Positions 25,276 through 34,936 are shown, numbered from the stretch's first letter. The stretch is 64,000 bases of DNA from an uncultured Megasphaera sp. (GCA_900554215.1 USGG01000001.1:27773-91772), one strand, 5' to 3'. Notes: generated from the sequence alone by a model not told the origin. Made by a program: numbers and translations.

Positions 25276-28200
25276 ATGAGCAGACAAGAACTCTGCCGGG
25301 CTATCGCAGCTGGGCTAGTCTTCAGCGCATTGAGCTATGCCGGTGCTGCGGCAGAAGATGTACAGATCAATGAAACAATGAACAATTTGTATATTGCAGA
25401 TCATCATACCCATCAGTATGTGGGAAATAACGTAATTATTGCGCCAAGAGATCATACTCAAACTGCCGTCAAGCTGGACTATGAATCCCTTGTAGAGCTC
25501 AAGGCTGATTCTCAGATTCGGATCAATGGTCATACAGGTATAAAAGCAGACCATACGGATATAGCCCTGCAGGCCGGGGCCAATACGGATATTACGGCAG
25601 TGAGTACTGACAGAGATTCTGCATATGGCATATACAATACGGTAGGTCTTGTTTCCGTCAAAGGCGGCAGCAATACGATTACAGCGAGCGGCTCGGGCCG
25701 CTCACGGGGCATTGGCATATCTTCCGGCGGCATTGGCAATATGGAGAACTGGACGGCAGGCATATCCCTGCAGGCAGAAGAGGAAAACAGGATTACGGCA
25801 GATACCATCGGCATAGAATTCGGCATGGGCAGTACGATTACTTTGTCTGGAAACCATAATATCGTACAAGCGGGGCAGTCGGGAATATATTCCTGGTGGG
25901 GCGGCTGGCGTGGTGATAAAGCGATTCTTGCCGTTAACGGCCCAGACAGTGCTGTCATAGCAGAGAATGACGGCAGCGATGACGTGTTCGGCGTACAGTT
26001 TGAACGGGCATATCTCATACTTAATGGGACGACGCCGAATCTTTCTCTGTCGGCAGCCAGCAAGCAGGGCAATGCGACGGGAGTTTTTCTGCTGGATTCG
26101 ACATTGACATCGAATTTGGAAACGGTGACGATATTGGCAGAAACTCAATCATCAGCAAAGGCTGTTGGGATTCGGGCTGATCAAGTCAATCGGAATAAGG
26201 CCATAGAAGTTTCTGCAAATGACATGGTGATCGTCAGCCGTACAGAAAACCAAGGGACAGCGCTGGGCATTGAAGCTGGAGCCGGTACGGCTGATATACA
26301 GGCAGACAATCTGTGCATTGGTACCGTGTCGTCAGGCGATAATTCTCTAAGCGTGGGCCTGGAAGCTGCGACAGGCAATATTGCAGTCCAGGCCGACTCC
26401 CTGCAAATACACAGTGCGGCAGGAGCTGCCGATAACGCTGTTGGGATTCGGGCCGCAGGCGACGGCACTGCGGCGAGAACTGTTTCCGTACAAGCCGGAA
26501 CAATTGCGGTTCAGGCGGCTGGCGGGAACGGCATAGCTGTACAGGCTGCGGCAGGCAGTTCTGTGAAGCTGAATGCGAGGGGAAAAACGGGCCATGGCAT
26601 TATCTTGGACGGAGCTGTTGTCGGCCGCAGCGGAGCAGTGATTTCTATGGACAGCGACGGCGGTGCTGTTATCTCTTCTGGTGCAGAGAGGCAGACTGCA
26701 GATACTGCGTACAGCAGTACTATCTCTGCAGACGAGAAATCAGCTGTTTTTATTACTGCTCGCCGCGGAAAAAACATAATTCAAAATGTCGGCACTGCGG
26801 CAGGTCAGCGCGTTGTCTGGGCAGCTGACGGCAGTACTGTTGCCGTGCGAGGCGCGACGAGCATTCAGGCCGGAAATGGGCAAGCCATCGCTGTAGCTGC
26901 CGGCGACGGGCTTGCTTCGGACGGGGCGGGAAGAAGTCGTGTCGATATAGCATACGGAGACGGCAGTGCTGTCCTTGGCCGGATTGTGGCAGGGGCTGGC
27001 GGCGATGTATCTCTGGCGTCCGTATCCGGAACGGAACGCATTCAAATTGACGGGGACGCCTTAGCGGAAAACGGCGGAACGGTAGATCTTCGTCTTGGCA
27101 AATACAGTATCTGGAATGGCCGGGCCGATGGGTACAGTACATTTCCGGAACATACTGCGTTGTTTGCTCCGCCATTAGGAGAGGTACAGTCATCGGGAAC
27201 GGTTACTCTTGTTCTAGGTGAAGGAGCAGAATGGAACGTGCGGCAGCAGAGCTGGCTGTCCGCTCTTAAGGGGAGCGGCATAGTTCATATGGATGGCATT
27301 AGTCCGGCTCATGCACTGCATATCGGACATATAGAGGGTTCTCATACCTTTATTATGAACGGAAACCGCAGCGATCATGGAGCCAGCGATATGCTGTATA
27401 TTCAAAACGGCACCGCTGCAGGAACTCAAATTGTGCAGTTCAGCCGCATTGCCGGTATTGAACAGATGAACGACGGCGAGACGCTTCGCTTTGCTACCGT
27501 AAATGCCGGTCCCAATGATTTAGTGTTTACTGGGGCCGCCTATGATGACGGTCATGGCAGCACCTTGTCTAGGTACATTCAAATGCGCGATGCCGGCGTT
27601 ATGGACAGATCCTTTGTAATCGGGCATGAAGCGTTTGCTGCAGATGACGATGAAAATACGGGATATAATGGAGAACAATTTACGGCTGAAAAGCCTGGGG
27701 AAGCCTATGTGGAAGATGCATACGCCGACGGGACAAACTGGTTCATTCAGCGAATAAAGCAAGCTGATATCGTTTCTGATGCCGGCAGAACGGTCATCGC
27801 CATGTCCCGTGCAAATTACGAAAATGCTATTTATATGGACAGATTGAACAAGCGAATGGGCGAAGCCCGTTACATCGACGGCGATGAAGGCCTCTGGGTG
27901 CGTATCCGTCATGACCGCATCGGCAAGTCCGACGCCTTCCGCAGCATGAATACCATGATGGAACTGGGCTACGATACGCGAGTCAACGACCGCGACGACG
28001 GCGAACACCGGCAGGGCGCAGCTATTGATTACATGCGCGGTACGGCAGATTATAAGAACGTAGCCGGTGAAGGCGACGTGCGCCGCGGCGGCATCTGGCT
28101 CTACGATACGTGGCTGGGCAATAAAGGGCATTACACGGATTACGTCTTGAAGTTCGGCAGGCTGTCCAACGATTTTGAACTGTACACAAGAACCCTCGGC

Positions 28201-28677
28201 GAAAAAGTAACAGGCGGCTACAGCAACTTCGTCTGCTCGGCCAGCGCCGAATACGGCCGCAGGAAAGATCTGGGCAATAACTGGTACATCGAGCCCCAGG
28301 CCCAGATCCAGTACGCTCATGTGACCGACGCCGACTACACGACGAGCCAGGATACGCAGGTACAGGTCGGCGCTATCGACAGCTTGATTGGCCGCGTCGG
28401 CTTCCGCCTCGGTAAAGATGTCGGCGAAAAGAGCACTTTCTACATCAAGGCCGACGTACTTCATGAATTCCTCGGCGATCAGGACATCGAAGCCCGCGAC
28501 GCCACAGGTCTCCTCCGCACGACTTATGAAAACGAAGGTACGTGGTGTGACATCGGCCTCGGTTTCTCTCATCAGTTCAGCAAGGACACTTATATGTACC
28601 TGGATATGGAAAAATCCATCGGCAACGACAACGAAGACACGTACCAGTTCAACTTCGGTATGAACTGGAAGGTCTAA
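25276..28677 (+). CDS. Type V autotransporter, full length
   Basis: A 1133-residue secreted surface protein. Residues 1-26 form a signal peptide (AIAAGLVFSALSYAGAAAED). The passenger (about 27-800) is a Gly/Ala/Asn/Thr-rich beta-helix-like array of short strands with many ADxxxIxxx turns. The C-terminal part (about 840-1133) is an autotransporter barrel starting near ANYENAIYMDRLNKRMGEAR and ending FQFNFGMNWKV-like with a terminal aromatic-rich strand (YQFNFGMNWKV). It should insert in the outer membrane and display the passenger, perhaps for adhesion. Its barrel is nearly the same as that of the partial gene at 62501. The ribosome site is AGAGGA. Confidence 0.9.
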   Translation: MSRQELCRAIAAGLVFSALSYAGAAAEDVQINETMNNLYIADHHTHQYVGNNVIIAPRDHTQTAVKLDYESLVELKADSQIRINGHTGIKADHTDIALQAGANTDITAVSTDRDSAYGIYNTVGLVSVKGGSNTITASGSGRSRGIGISSGGIGNMENWTAGISLQAEEENRITADTIGIEFGMGSTITLSGNHNIVQAGQSGIYSWWGGWRGDKAILAVNGPDSAVIAENDGSDDVFGVQFERAYLILNGTTPNLSLSAASKQGNATGVFLLDSTLTSNLETVTILAETQSSAKAVGIRADQVNRNKAIEVSANDMVIVSRTENQGTALGIEAGAGTADIQADNLCIGTVSSGDNSLSVGLEAATGNIAVQADSLQIHSAAGAADNAVGIRAAGDGTAARTVSVQAGTIAVQAAGGNGIAVQAAAGSSVKLNARGKTGHGIILDGAVVGRSGAVISMDSDGGAVISSGAERQTADTAYSSTISADEKSAVFITARRGKNIIQNVGTAAGQRVVWAADGSTVAVRGATSIQAGNGQAIAVAAGDGLASDGAGRSRVDIAYGDGSAVLGRIVAGAGGDVSLASVSGTERIQIDGDALAENGGTVDLRLGKYSIWNGRADGYSTFPEHTALFAPPLGEVQSSGTVTLVLGEGAEWNVRQQSWLSALKGSGIVHMDGISPAHALHIGHIEGSHTFIMNGNRSDHGASDMLYIQNGTAAGTQIVQFSRIAGIEQMNDGETLRFATVNAGPNDLVFTGAAYDDGHGSTLSRYIQMRDAGVMDRSFVIGHEAFAADDDENTGYNGEQFTAEKPGEAYVEDAYADGTNWFIQRIKQADIVSDAGRTVIAMSRANYENAIYMDRLNKRMGEARYIDGDEGLWVRIRHDRIGKSDAFRSMNTMMELGYDTRVNDRDDGEHRQGAAIDYMRGTADYKNVAGEGDVRRGGIWLYDTWLGNKGHYTDYVLKFGRLSNDFELYTRTLGEKVTGGYSNFVCSASAEYGRRKDLGNNWYIEPQAQIQYAHVTDADYTTSQDTQVQVGAIDSLIGRVGFRLGKDVGEKSTFYIKADVLHEFLGDQDIEARDATGLLRTTYENEGTWCDIGLGFSHQFSKDTYMYLDMEKSIGNDNEDTYQFNFGMNWKV

Positions 28678-29201
28678 GGCGCGGTGGAACGGGAGGCGTT
28701 CTGAAAACGTGCAGCTGCAGGCCGTACAGCATACGTTTCACTGCCGGAACTGCAGCGTCCTCGTGGAACTTCGGGACGCCAAGGGCAGGGGGACGGCTCT
28801 TGCCGTTGTCGGAAATATACTTGACGCTGCGCACCGTATCCCGTGCAACAAAGGTGAAAAAAGTGCTGCGCCGACAAACGGTCAGTTTACATATTTTTTA
28901 GCAGCAAAAATAGTCGCATTCGTTGGCAGCTAAAAGGGCGCTATTTTTGTTTATGCCATATGAGATAAAACAATACCATCAGTAGTGCTAAAATAGTATT
29001 GGCTGAATCCATAGGCATTGCCCTGCTTTCGGGGCACGATTACCGGCCGTTTGGTGTATGCAGCACCTCTTGGCATAGAGTTCAGGACGGGCTGCGGTAT
29101 GTCAGTGGATAGACAGACCGTATGGTTGCCGATTTGACATACGATATGCATGGAAAAAGGAGTCTCTGTCAGAGAGACTCCTTTTTGGCTGTGTACAGAT
29201 A
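28678..29201. other. Stretch without a confident gene
   Basis: About 520 bases. It holds a hairpin near 28903-28949 (AAAATAG/CTATTTTT arms) that could end the autotransporter transcript. A 66-codon minus-strand frame (28951-29151) reads somewhat protein-like but starts directly behind a terminator and lacks a ribosome site, so I do not call it. Confidence 0.5.
29155..29188 (-). terminator. Symmetric terminator of the MFS gene
   Basis: AAAAAGGAGTCTCT pairs with AGAGACTCCTTTTT; works in either direction and follows the MFS stop by 14 bases. Confidence 0.75.
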
Positions 29202-30509
29202 TTATTCGTTCGGCGTCAGGGCTTTGCCCGGTTTTACGAAGATCCAGGCGACGATGGCTACGATCCCGAACAAGGATGTGGCGATGAAGGCGTCATTCCA
29301 GCCGTAGTTGGTGACGAAATAGGCTGTAACGATAGGTGCGAGGACGCCGCCGATATTTCCCCATAGGTTCATCCAGCCTGATACGGAGCCGGTGTATTTG
29401 CCTCCCAGGGAGATAACTGTAGCCCAGCTGGCACTCATGGAGAAACCCAGTGCGCCGAGGGAGACGGTCATCCAGAAGATATTCATTTCAGCGCTCGGTG
29501 TATGCGCCGCGACGTACAATCCGATAGAGGTGACGGCGACGCCGGCCATAGCCGTGAAGGTGCGCATGGTGTACTGCCGTTCGCTGTTTTTGCCGTTGGC
29601 CATTTTATCGGAAATATAGCCGGCGACGAAGACCATGGCCATGAGGGCGATCCACGGGAAGGAGGCCCAGACGCCCATGGCTTTCAGGGACAGGTTGTGC
29701 ACTTCCGTCAGGTACAGGGGCAGCCAGGCCAGGAAGACGTACATGATATAATCGACGACCATGAACTGAATGCCGACGGCCCAGAACTGGGACGAGCGGA
29801 GAAATTTGCTCCACGGGGCGACGCTCTTCTTTTCACTGGCAGCGGCGCGGCCTTCGGTGATGTGAGCGTATTCGGCTTCGTTGACGTAGGGGCTGTGAGC
29901 CGGGTTATCGTGGGCGTATTTGTGCCATACCCAGGCCAGGACGATGCCGACGAGACCGAAGATGATAAATACGGCGTGCCAGCCCATAGCAGCCATGAGG
30001 GCGACGGTAATCGCCGGGCCGACGACGGGGCCGAAGAAGGTGCCCATGAGGATAGACGAACTGGCCTTGCCTTTTTCACGGGTGTTGAACCAGCTGAAGG
30101 TGGCGGCTCCCAAGGCCGGGAAGACAGGGCCTTCGCCCATACCAAAGAGCAGGCGGACGGCGGCAAAGCTGATCTTGCCTTTGGCAAAGGCCGTCAAGGC
30201 TGTGAAAATCGACCACCAGAGGATGGCTAAAGCCCCTGTGCGGCGCAGGCCCAGCTTTTCGGCCAGCATGCCTCCCGGTACCTGCATGAGCGCGTAGCCT
30301 GCAAAGAAACAGGTCTGAATGAAGCCCATATCAATTTTGGTAAAACCGAATTCTTGCATGATGACAGGTGTCGCTACGGATAAATTGACGCGGTCCATGT
30401 AGGCTACAAAGCTGATTAAAAAGATAAGAAAGGCGATTTTCCAGCGGAAATTCGTCCGAGCCGGCGCAGCTGCTGCGACAGCTTGCTGTTTTTCCATTGC
30501 ATTTTCCAT
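29202..30509 (-). CDS. MFS transporter, anion:cation symporter-like, T-box controlled
   Basis: A 435-residue protein with twelve predicted helices. The first loop motif FVAYMDRVNLSVATP is typical of the ACS family (sugar-acid, phthalate and tricarboxylate carriers), as are PGGMLAEKLGLRRTGALAILWW and WFNTREKGKASS. The ATG at 30509 follows GGGGGAGT; a longer frame upstream runs into the T-box and is rejected. Because a T-box leader precedes it, expression should rise when a specific tRNA is uncharged, which points to uptake of an amino acid or a precursor rather than a sugar acid. The substrate is unknown. Confidence 0.88.
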   Translation of the reverse strand: MENAMEKQQAVAAAAPARTNFRWKIAFLIFLISFVAYMDRVNLSVATPVIMQEFGFTKIDMGFIQTCFFAGYALMQVPGGMLAEKLGLRRTGALAILWWSIFTALTAFAKGKISFAAVRLLFGMGEGPVFPALGAATFSWFNTREKGKASSSILMGTFFGPVVGPAITVALMAAMGWHAVFIIFGLVGIVLAWVWHKYAHDNPAHSPYVNEAEYAHITEGRAAASEKKSVAPWSKFLRSSQFWAVGIQFMVVDYIMYVFLAWLPLYLTEVHNLSLKAMGVWASFPWIALMAMVFVAGYISDKMANGKNSERQYTMRTFTAMAGVAVTSIGLYVAAHTPSAEMNIFWMTVSLGALGFSMSASWATVISLGGKYTGSVSGWMNLWGNIGGVLAPIVTAYFVTNYGWNDAFIATSLFGIVAIVAWIFVKPGKALTPNE

Positions 30510-30558
30510 ATGATACTCCCCCTTGATATATAGTATCCTCAAACTGCCATGTATACGA

Positions 30559-30839
30559 AAAGCCCCTGTCGTCTCGATGAGGGAGACGACAGGGGCGAAG
30601 GTTCGCGGTACCACCCTGATTTATCACTTAGGGCCCGAAGGCGGTCCTTAACGCTGACATACGGCTGCGCCTCCTGTGCGGGACACTCGGCGCGGCAGCT
30701 CGCAGGCGATGTCGAAGCAGGTCTGTTTCCGGTCCGGCTCTCACCGCTGCCGAATTCTCTGTAGGAAAGGGAAACCTGTTCTTTACCTGGTCATGGCCTG
30801 TATAGGCTCCGCATATATGCGGGGCGTTTTTGAGGTGTT
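30559..30839 (-). promoter_or_regulatory. T-box riboswitch leader
   Basis: On the minus strand the leader contains the tRNA-acceptor-binding T-box AGGGTGGTACCGCG (plus coordinates 30604-30617), a Stem I with AGAGAA and GGTGAGAGCCGG elements, and a terminator GCCCCTGTCGTCTC/GAGACGACAGGGGC plus TTTT (30558-30596). The specifier loop lies in CTTCGACATC; GAC (aspartate) is my best reading, TTC or ATC are possible. It ends 50 bases before the MFS start. Confidence 0.9.
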
Positions 30840-30845
30840 GAACTT

Positions 30846-30874
30846 ATTATCCATGGATAAAGGCCGTTTGTCAA
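30846..30874 (-). promoter_or_regulatory. Promoter of the T-box transcript
   Basis: TTGACA (30869-30874, minus strand) and GATAAT (30846-30851) with a 17 base spacer. Confidence 0.75.
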
Positions 30875-30897
30875 GAGGATTTTTTAGGCGTCTATCA

Positions 30898-30930
30898 GGT
30901 TAAACGTTATAATGTTTTGGTTAAACGTTA
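30898..30930. repeat. Two direct copies of GGTTAAACGTTA
   Basis: Copies begin at about 30898 and 30918, 20 bases apart, so on the same face of the helix, upstream of the T-box promoter and just past the macB-like stop. Possible protein binding sites. Confidence 0.4.
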
Positions 30931-30943
30931 AAATTTTTAACTT

Positions 30944-32161
30944 TCATTCGTAACGCAAGGCTTCGATGGGGTCGAGGCGAGCTGCTTTTCGGGCCGGGTA
31001 AATGCCGAAGAACAGGCCGATGCCGACGGAAAAACCAAAGGAAATGATAATGGGAGCGGCTGTAATGACCGTCGTAAACAGTCCGAGTTCGGCGATGCCC
31101 AGAGCCAGACCAACGCCGCAGGCGACGCCTAAGAGGCCGCCGATGACGCCGATGACAACTGATTCGATGAGAAACTGCATCATGATGTTGCGGAAGGTTG
31201 CGCCCAGGGCTTTTCGGATACCGATTTCCCGTGTCCGTTCCGTGACGGATACCATCATGATATTCATGATGCCGATGCCGCCGACGATGAGAGAAATGGC
31301 AGCGATGCTGCCGAGGAACAAGGTGAGCATCGTCGTCGTATCATTCATCGTTTCCATGAGGCTGGTCAGGTTGCGGACGGTGAAATCGTCTTCCTTATCG
31401 CCGACAATATGGTGCCGCTGTCGGAGCAGGGCTTCGACCTGGCCCTGTACGTATTCAATCCGGTCTGCACTGGAGACCTGGATGTTGATGGAGCGGATGT
31501 ACGTAATGCCCATGAGGCGTTCCTGAGCCGTTGTCAGGGGGATGATGACGATATCGTCCTGGTCGCTGCCCATAGACGACTGCCCTTTGCTTTCCAGGAC
31601 GCCGACGACTTTATAGGGCTGGCCGTTGATGCGGATATTTTTTCCGACGGGGTTCTGGGCATCGAAAAGATTGGAGGCAACGGTTGTGCCGATGACGGCG
31701 ATGCGGTTGCGCGAATTGACATCTGCCTGGGTAATGAATGAACCCGTCGATACGGACAGATCGCGGATCTGCAGGTATTCCGGCGTGACGCCGTAGACCG
31801 ACGAGTTCCAGTTCTGGTTGCCGTTGACGATTTGATACGAACTGTTGACCGTCGGCGATACGTAGTCGATGTTCTTTATCTTTTTCTTAATGGCTTCGGC
31901 GTCTTCCAGCTTCAGACGCTGGCTGGAGCCGGCTGCCGAACGGACGCCGCCCTGGTTCGTCGAGCCCGGCGTGACGATGAGCATGTTGCTGCCCAGGCTG
32001 GCGATGGAGTCGGTGACGTTCTGGCGGACGCCCATGCCGATGGAAATCATGGCGATGACGGCGCCGACGCCGATGATGATACCCAGCATGGTGAGGATGG
32101 AGCGGAGCTTGTTGGACAGGAGGGCCGTAATTGCGATCTGCACGCTTTCTTTAAACAACAT
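30944..32161 (-). CDS. MacB-type ABC exporter permease
   Basis: A 405-residue inner-membrane protein with the MacB/FtsX layout: one N-terminal helix (LRSILTMLGIIIGVGAVIAMISIG), a large periplasmic domain (about 50-270), and three C-terminal helices with RTREIGIRKALGAT before them and FFGIYPARKAARLDPIEALRYE at the end. The separate ATPase gene lies upstream and overlaps it by 11 bases. With the adaptor it should move a substrate such as a peptide, drug or glycolipid across the envelope without classical pumping through the membrane part. Confidence 0.92.
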   Translation of the reverse strand: MLFKESVQIAITALLSNKLRSILTMLGIIIGVGAVIAMISIGMGVRQNVTDSIASLGSNMLIVTPGSTNQGGVRSAAGSSQRLKLEDAEAIKKKIKNIDYVSPTVNSSYQIVNGNQNWNSSVYGVTPEYLQIRDLSVSTGSFITQADVNSRNRIAVIGTTVASNLFDAQNPVGKNIRINGQPYKVVGVLESKGQSSMGSDQDDIVIIPLTTAQERLMGITYIRSINIQVSSADRIEYVQGQVEALLRQRHHIVGDKEDDFTVRNLTSLMETMNDTTTMLTLFLGSIAAISLIVGGIGIMNIMMVSVTERTREIGIRKALGATFRNIMMQFLIESVVIGVIGGLLGVACGVGLALGIAELGLFTTVITAAPIIISFGFSVGIGLFFGIYPARKAARLDPIEALRYE

Positions 32162-32855
32162 CCATGACGACCCCCTTTCCTTCGTCCCGCGTAATCAGGC
32201 CGTCGCACATGAGGAGCTGGCGGCTGGCGCAGGCGGCGATTTCCGGTTCGTGGGTGACGAGGATGACCGTCTTATGGTCTTCGTGGAGGGATTCGAAAAT
32301 CGCCATGATTTCCTTTGTCGACTTCGTGTCGAGGTTCCCCGTCGGTTCGTCGGCCATGATGATGCTCGGCTCGTTGACCAGTGCCCTGGCAATGGCTACG
32401 CGCTGGCGCTGGCCGCCGGACAGCTCGTTGGGCTTGTGGTGGGCCCACGTAGCCAGTCCTACGGCTTCGAGCTTTTTCATAGCCCGCTGGGTCCGTTCTT
32501 TATGGCCGACGCCGGCGTAGACCAAGGGCAGGGCGACGTTTTCCAGCGCTGTAATGCGCGACAGGAGGTTAAAGTTCTGGAAGACGAAGCCGATGCGCTG
32601 GTTCCGTGTGACGGCCAGCTCGTCGTCGCTCAGGTGGGCAACTTCCTTGCCGCTGAGCTTGTACGACCCTTCCGTGGGCCTGTCGAGGCAGCCGAGGATA
32701 TTCATGAGCGTCGATTTCCCTGAGCCGGACGGGCCCATAAGGGCGGCGAATTCGCCTTCCTTGATGGTTAGGGTAATGCCGGCCAGAGCGGCGAAATCCT
32801 CTCCGCCAATATGATATATTTTTTTAATATCTTTTAATTCGATTACGTTTTCCAT
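32151..32855 (-). CDS. MacB/LolD-type ABC exporter ATPase
   Basis: A 234-residue ATPase: Walker [21 protein letters not shown], signature [15 protein letters not shown], Walker B IIMADEPTGNLD and H-loop VTHEPEIA, all typical of the LolD/MacB branch. It lies between the adaptor and permease genes on the same strand with a 22 base gap and an 11 base overlap, so the three are one operon. Confidence 0.94.
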   Translation of the reverse strand: MENVIELKDIKKIYHIGGEDFAALAGITLTIKEGEFAALMGPSGSGKSTLMNILGCLDRPTEGSYKLSGKEVAHLSDDELAVTRNQRIGFVFQNFNLLSRITALENVALPLVYAGVGHKERTQRAMKKLEAVGLATWAHHKPNELSGGQRQRVAIARALVNEPSIIMADEPTGNLDTKSTKEIMAIFESLHEDHKTVILVTHEPEIAACASRQLLMCDGLITRDEGKGVVMDVV

Positions 32856-32877
32856 AGGTTTCTCCCTTGCGAGGATG

Positions 32878-34011
32878 CTACATGCGAGGCGGCGGTCCTT
32901 GACGCTGGTTTTTATTCTGGGAGCTCGTCGCCTTGGCGGCCGTGTAGGTAATGGAAATCTTATCGCCTACGTCGAGGCCCGACAGGATTTCTACGAATTC
33001 ATCGCTGTAAATGCCTGTCGTAACCGGTACCTGTTCGGTATGGCCGGCGCTGTTGACGCGCAGGACATAGGAGCCCTTGTCATTGGTCTTGAGGGCCGCG
33101 ATGGGGACGACCATGGCGTTTTCCTTTTCCGACGTATTGATGTCTACGCGGGCCGTCATGCCGATGCGCAGCTCGTCGTTCGGGTCGTCTACGTCAAGGG
33201 TGACGTAGTAATAAATGACGCTGCCCGACGAAGACGAGGACGATGTGGTGCTGGATGTGCCCGTCGTGTTCCACGTATTGCTCGTGTCGGTCTGGGAAAT
33301 CTTCGATACGCGGGCTGTAAAGGTCTTGTCCATATAGGTGTCGACGGTGAAGGTCGCCGTCTGGCCTACCTGGATCTGGCCGATATCCGTTTCGTCGATT
33401 TTGGCTAAAATCTGCTTCTGCGACGTGTCGGCAATGTACATGATGACCGTCGGGTTGTTGTTGCCTTGTACGGCCATAGTGCCGACGCTCTTCGGTTCGC
33501 CGACGACGATGCCGTCCATCGGGGCGGTGATGACTGTTTCAGCTACGTCTGATTCGGCTTCGTTGAGCTGGCTGACAGCCGTATCGTAGTTGAATTCGGC
33601 GTTGTCCAGGGCCTGCTTCGTATCGGCTCCGACTGCGTACAGCTCCTTGGCCCGATTATATTCTCGCAGCGTATTGGTAACGCGGAACTGAGCCTGGTCG
33701 CGCTGGGCCTGATAGTCCTTGCCGTCGAGGATAGCGACAGTCTGGCCGGCTGTGACGTGGTCATTTTCCTTGACCAGTATCTGACTGATACGGGCTGTAA
33801 TTTTCGGCGATACTTCAACGGAATTAACCGGCTTGATCGTACCTGTCGCCGAGACTGTAGACTTCAAGTTCATGCGGACGACTTTTGCCGTTTCTACTGC
33901 CGCGGCCTGAGCTTCGGCCTGCTTGGTCTGATAGTATTGGTAGCCGCCGAACGCGCAGGCTGCGATGACGACGGCGGCGACAGCCATTTTTACCTTCTTG
34001 TTGATATTCAT
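32878..34011 (-). CDS. MacA-like periplasmic adaptor (RND/HlyD family)
   Basis: A 377-residue protein with an N-terminal anchor (KMAVAAVVIAACAFGGYQYY), split lipoyl/barrel-sandwich parts (VSATGTIKPVNSVEVSPKIT; VVITAPMDGIVV-like segment TVITAPMDGIVVGEPKSVG), a short coiled-coil hairpin with RDQAQFRVTNTLREYNRAKEL, and a C-terminal barrel. A serine/threonine-rich insert (TTGTSSTTSSSSSSGS) lies in the beta-barrel region. Start at 34011 fits AGGGGAG; an ATG 8 codons upstream is rejected. No outer-membrane TolC gene is nearby. First gene of the operon. Confidence 0.9.
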   Translation of the reverse strand: MNINKKVKMAVAAVVIAACAFGGYQYYQTKQAEAQAAAVETAKVVRMNLKSTVSATGTIKPVNSVEVSPKITARISQILVKENDHVTAGQTVAILDGKDYQAQRDQAQFRVTNTLREYNRAKELYAVGADTKQALDNAEFNYDTAVSQLNEAESDVAETVITAPMDGIVVGEPKSVGTMAVQGNNNPTVIMYIADTSQKQILAKIDETDIGQIQVGQTATFTVDTYMDKTFTARVSKISQTDTSNTWNTTGTSSTTSSSSSSGSVIYYYVTLDVDDPNDELRIGMTARVDINTSEKENAMVVPIAALKTNDKGSYVLRVNSAGHTEQVPVTTGIYSDEFVEILSGLDVGDKISITYTAAKATSSQNKNQRQGPPPRM

Positions 34012-34318
34012 AGTAAATCTCCCCTGCGAATTCATTTTCTTGCTTATACAAAGTATATCATGACAGTAAAGAAAATAAGAGGCAAAATGATGATTTTAGT
34101 CGAAACTGTAACAATTCGCCTAAAATTGTAGGGAAATTGCTATAAAAGAAGGGGAATTTGCCAAGAAACGGCAGCTGCAAAGGGGACGCTGCTTTTAGAT
34201 TTGCATTGACAACGTATATCAATATAAACCTGTTATTCTAAGACGTAAAAAACGAAGCGATGCGCCTGTTGGATAAGAAACACGTCGCACTGAGGTAGGA
34301 CGGCGTCGGTGCTGTAAA
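34012..34318. other. Intergenic stretch without a gene
   Basis: About 300 bases upstream of the export operon and past the end of the pseudogene below. AT-rich near 34050-34150; presumably holds the operon promoter, but no clear pair of boxes stands out. Confidence 0.4.
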
Positions 34319-34725
34319 TTATGGTTCCGGCAAGGGCGAGTAATAGATGTGAATGATTTTCCAGCCGTTGTTTTCACGAATTAAGACCTGCGGTTCTCGT
34401 CCCTCATATGGACGGCGAAGCCGTCTTCGCGGGCTGTGGCATAACAATCCCATTCGAATTCAAGGACGGTCGTGTCGCCGTACTGGGCGCAGCGCAGGTG
34501 CTTGGGGACTAACTCGCGCTTAGAAAAGAGGGCGTCCATCGTGCCCAGGTAAAAATGCTGCGCGACCTCGGAAAAGGAATGGTCGCAGCCTGACGGGTGA
34601 ATAAAGAATATGGCGCCGTCCTGCTTCCAAAGGGATTTGTACAAGTCGATATGGCAGGTATTCACAGAACGGGCATAGGTTTGGACGAATGTTTCCGTAT
34701 CTTGCGTAAACGCAGAGTCTTACAT
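34319..34725 (-). pseudogene. SnoaL/NTF2-like protein, broken twice
   Basis: The gene begins with a good ribosome site (GGAGGA) and ATG at 34725, but codon 2 is TAA. Reading on gives DSAFTQDTETFVQTYARSVN, HIDLYKSLWKQDGAIFF and so on, a clear NTF2-like (ketosteroid isomerase-type) domain. Near 34412 one base is missing: the frame then ends in MRDENRRS, while the shifted frame continues YEGREPQVLIREN and WKIIHIYYSPLPEP, the expected C-terminal strand of the family. Both lesions are visible in the sequence. Inactive unless reading restarts downstream. Confidence 0.8.
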
Positions 34726-34907
34726 GACGATTCCTCCTGACAGCCAGCATTGTCGTTACGGGAATATAGTACTAGATGAAGCGGCTGTTGGGAATGAATC
34801 AGAGATAGCAGTCTGAATGGACAAATGGCTCGTGATTATAGATAAAAGATACCGATTAATATTCTATAAAAGAATTAATAATTAGCAAAAATAATTCTAA
34901 AAAAGCA

Positions 34908-34936
34908 TTGACTAAGAGCCCGATTTGATTTATAGT
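34908..34936 (+). promoter_or_regulatory. Promoter of small ORF
   Basis: TTGACT at 34908-34913 and TATAGT at 34931-34936, 17 base spacer. Confidence 0.7.

Noticed and set aside
27520..28572. 350-codon minus-strand frame opposite the autotransporter barrel
   Set aside because: Hydrophobic/charged pattern arises from the codon bias of the barrel strand; no start signal.
28951..29151. 66-codon minus-strand frame
   Set aside because: Begins directly behind a terminator hairpin and has no ribosome site or recognisable family.
29502..30230. 242-codon plus-strand frame opposite the MFS gene
   Set aside because: Antisense shadow; Asp/Gly/His-rich without motif.
30510..30614. Longer N-terminus for the MFS protein
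   Set aside because: The extension is the T-box motif and terminator read as codons.
34160..34320. Possible riboswitch upstream of the NTF2-like remnant end
   Set aside because: No recognisable riboswitch core; lies downstream of the remnant on its strand and no gene follows on the plus strand.
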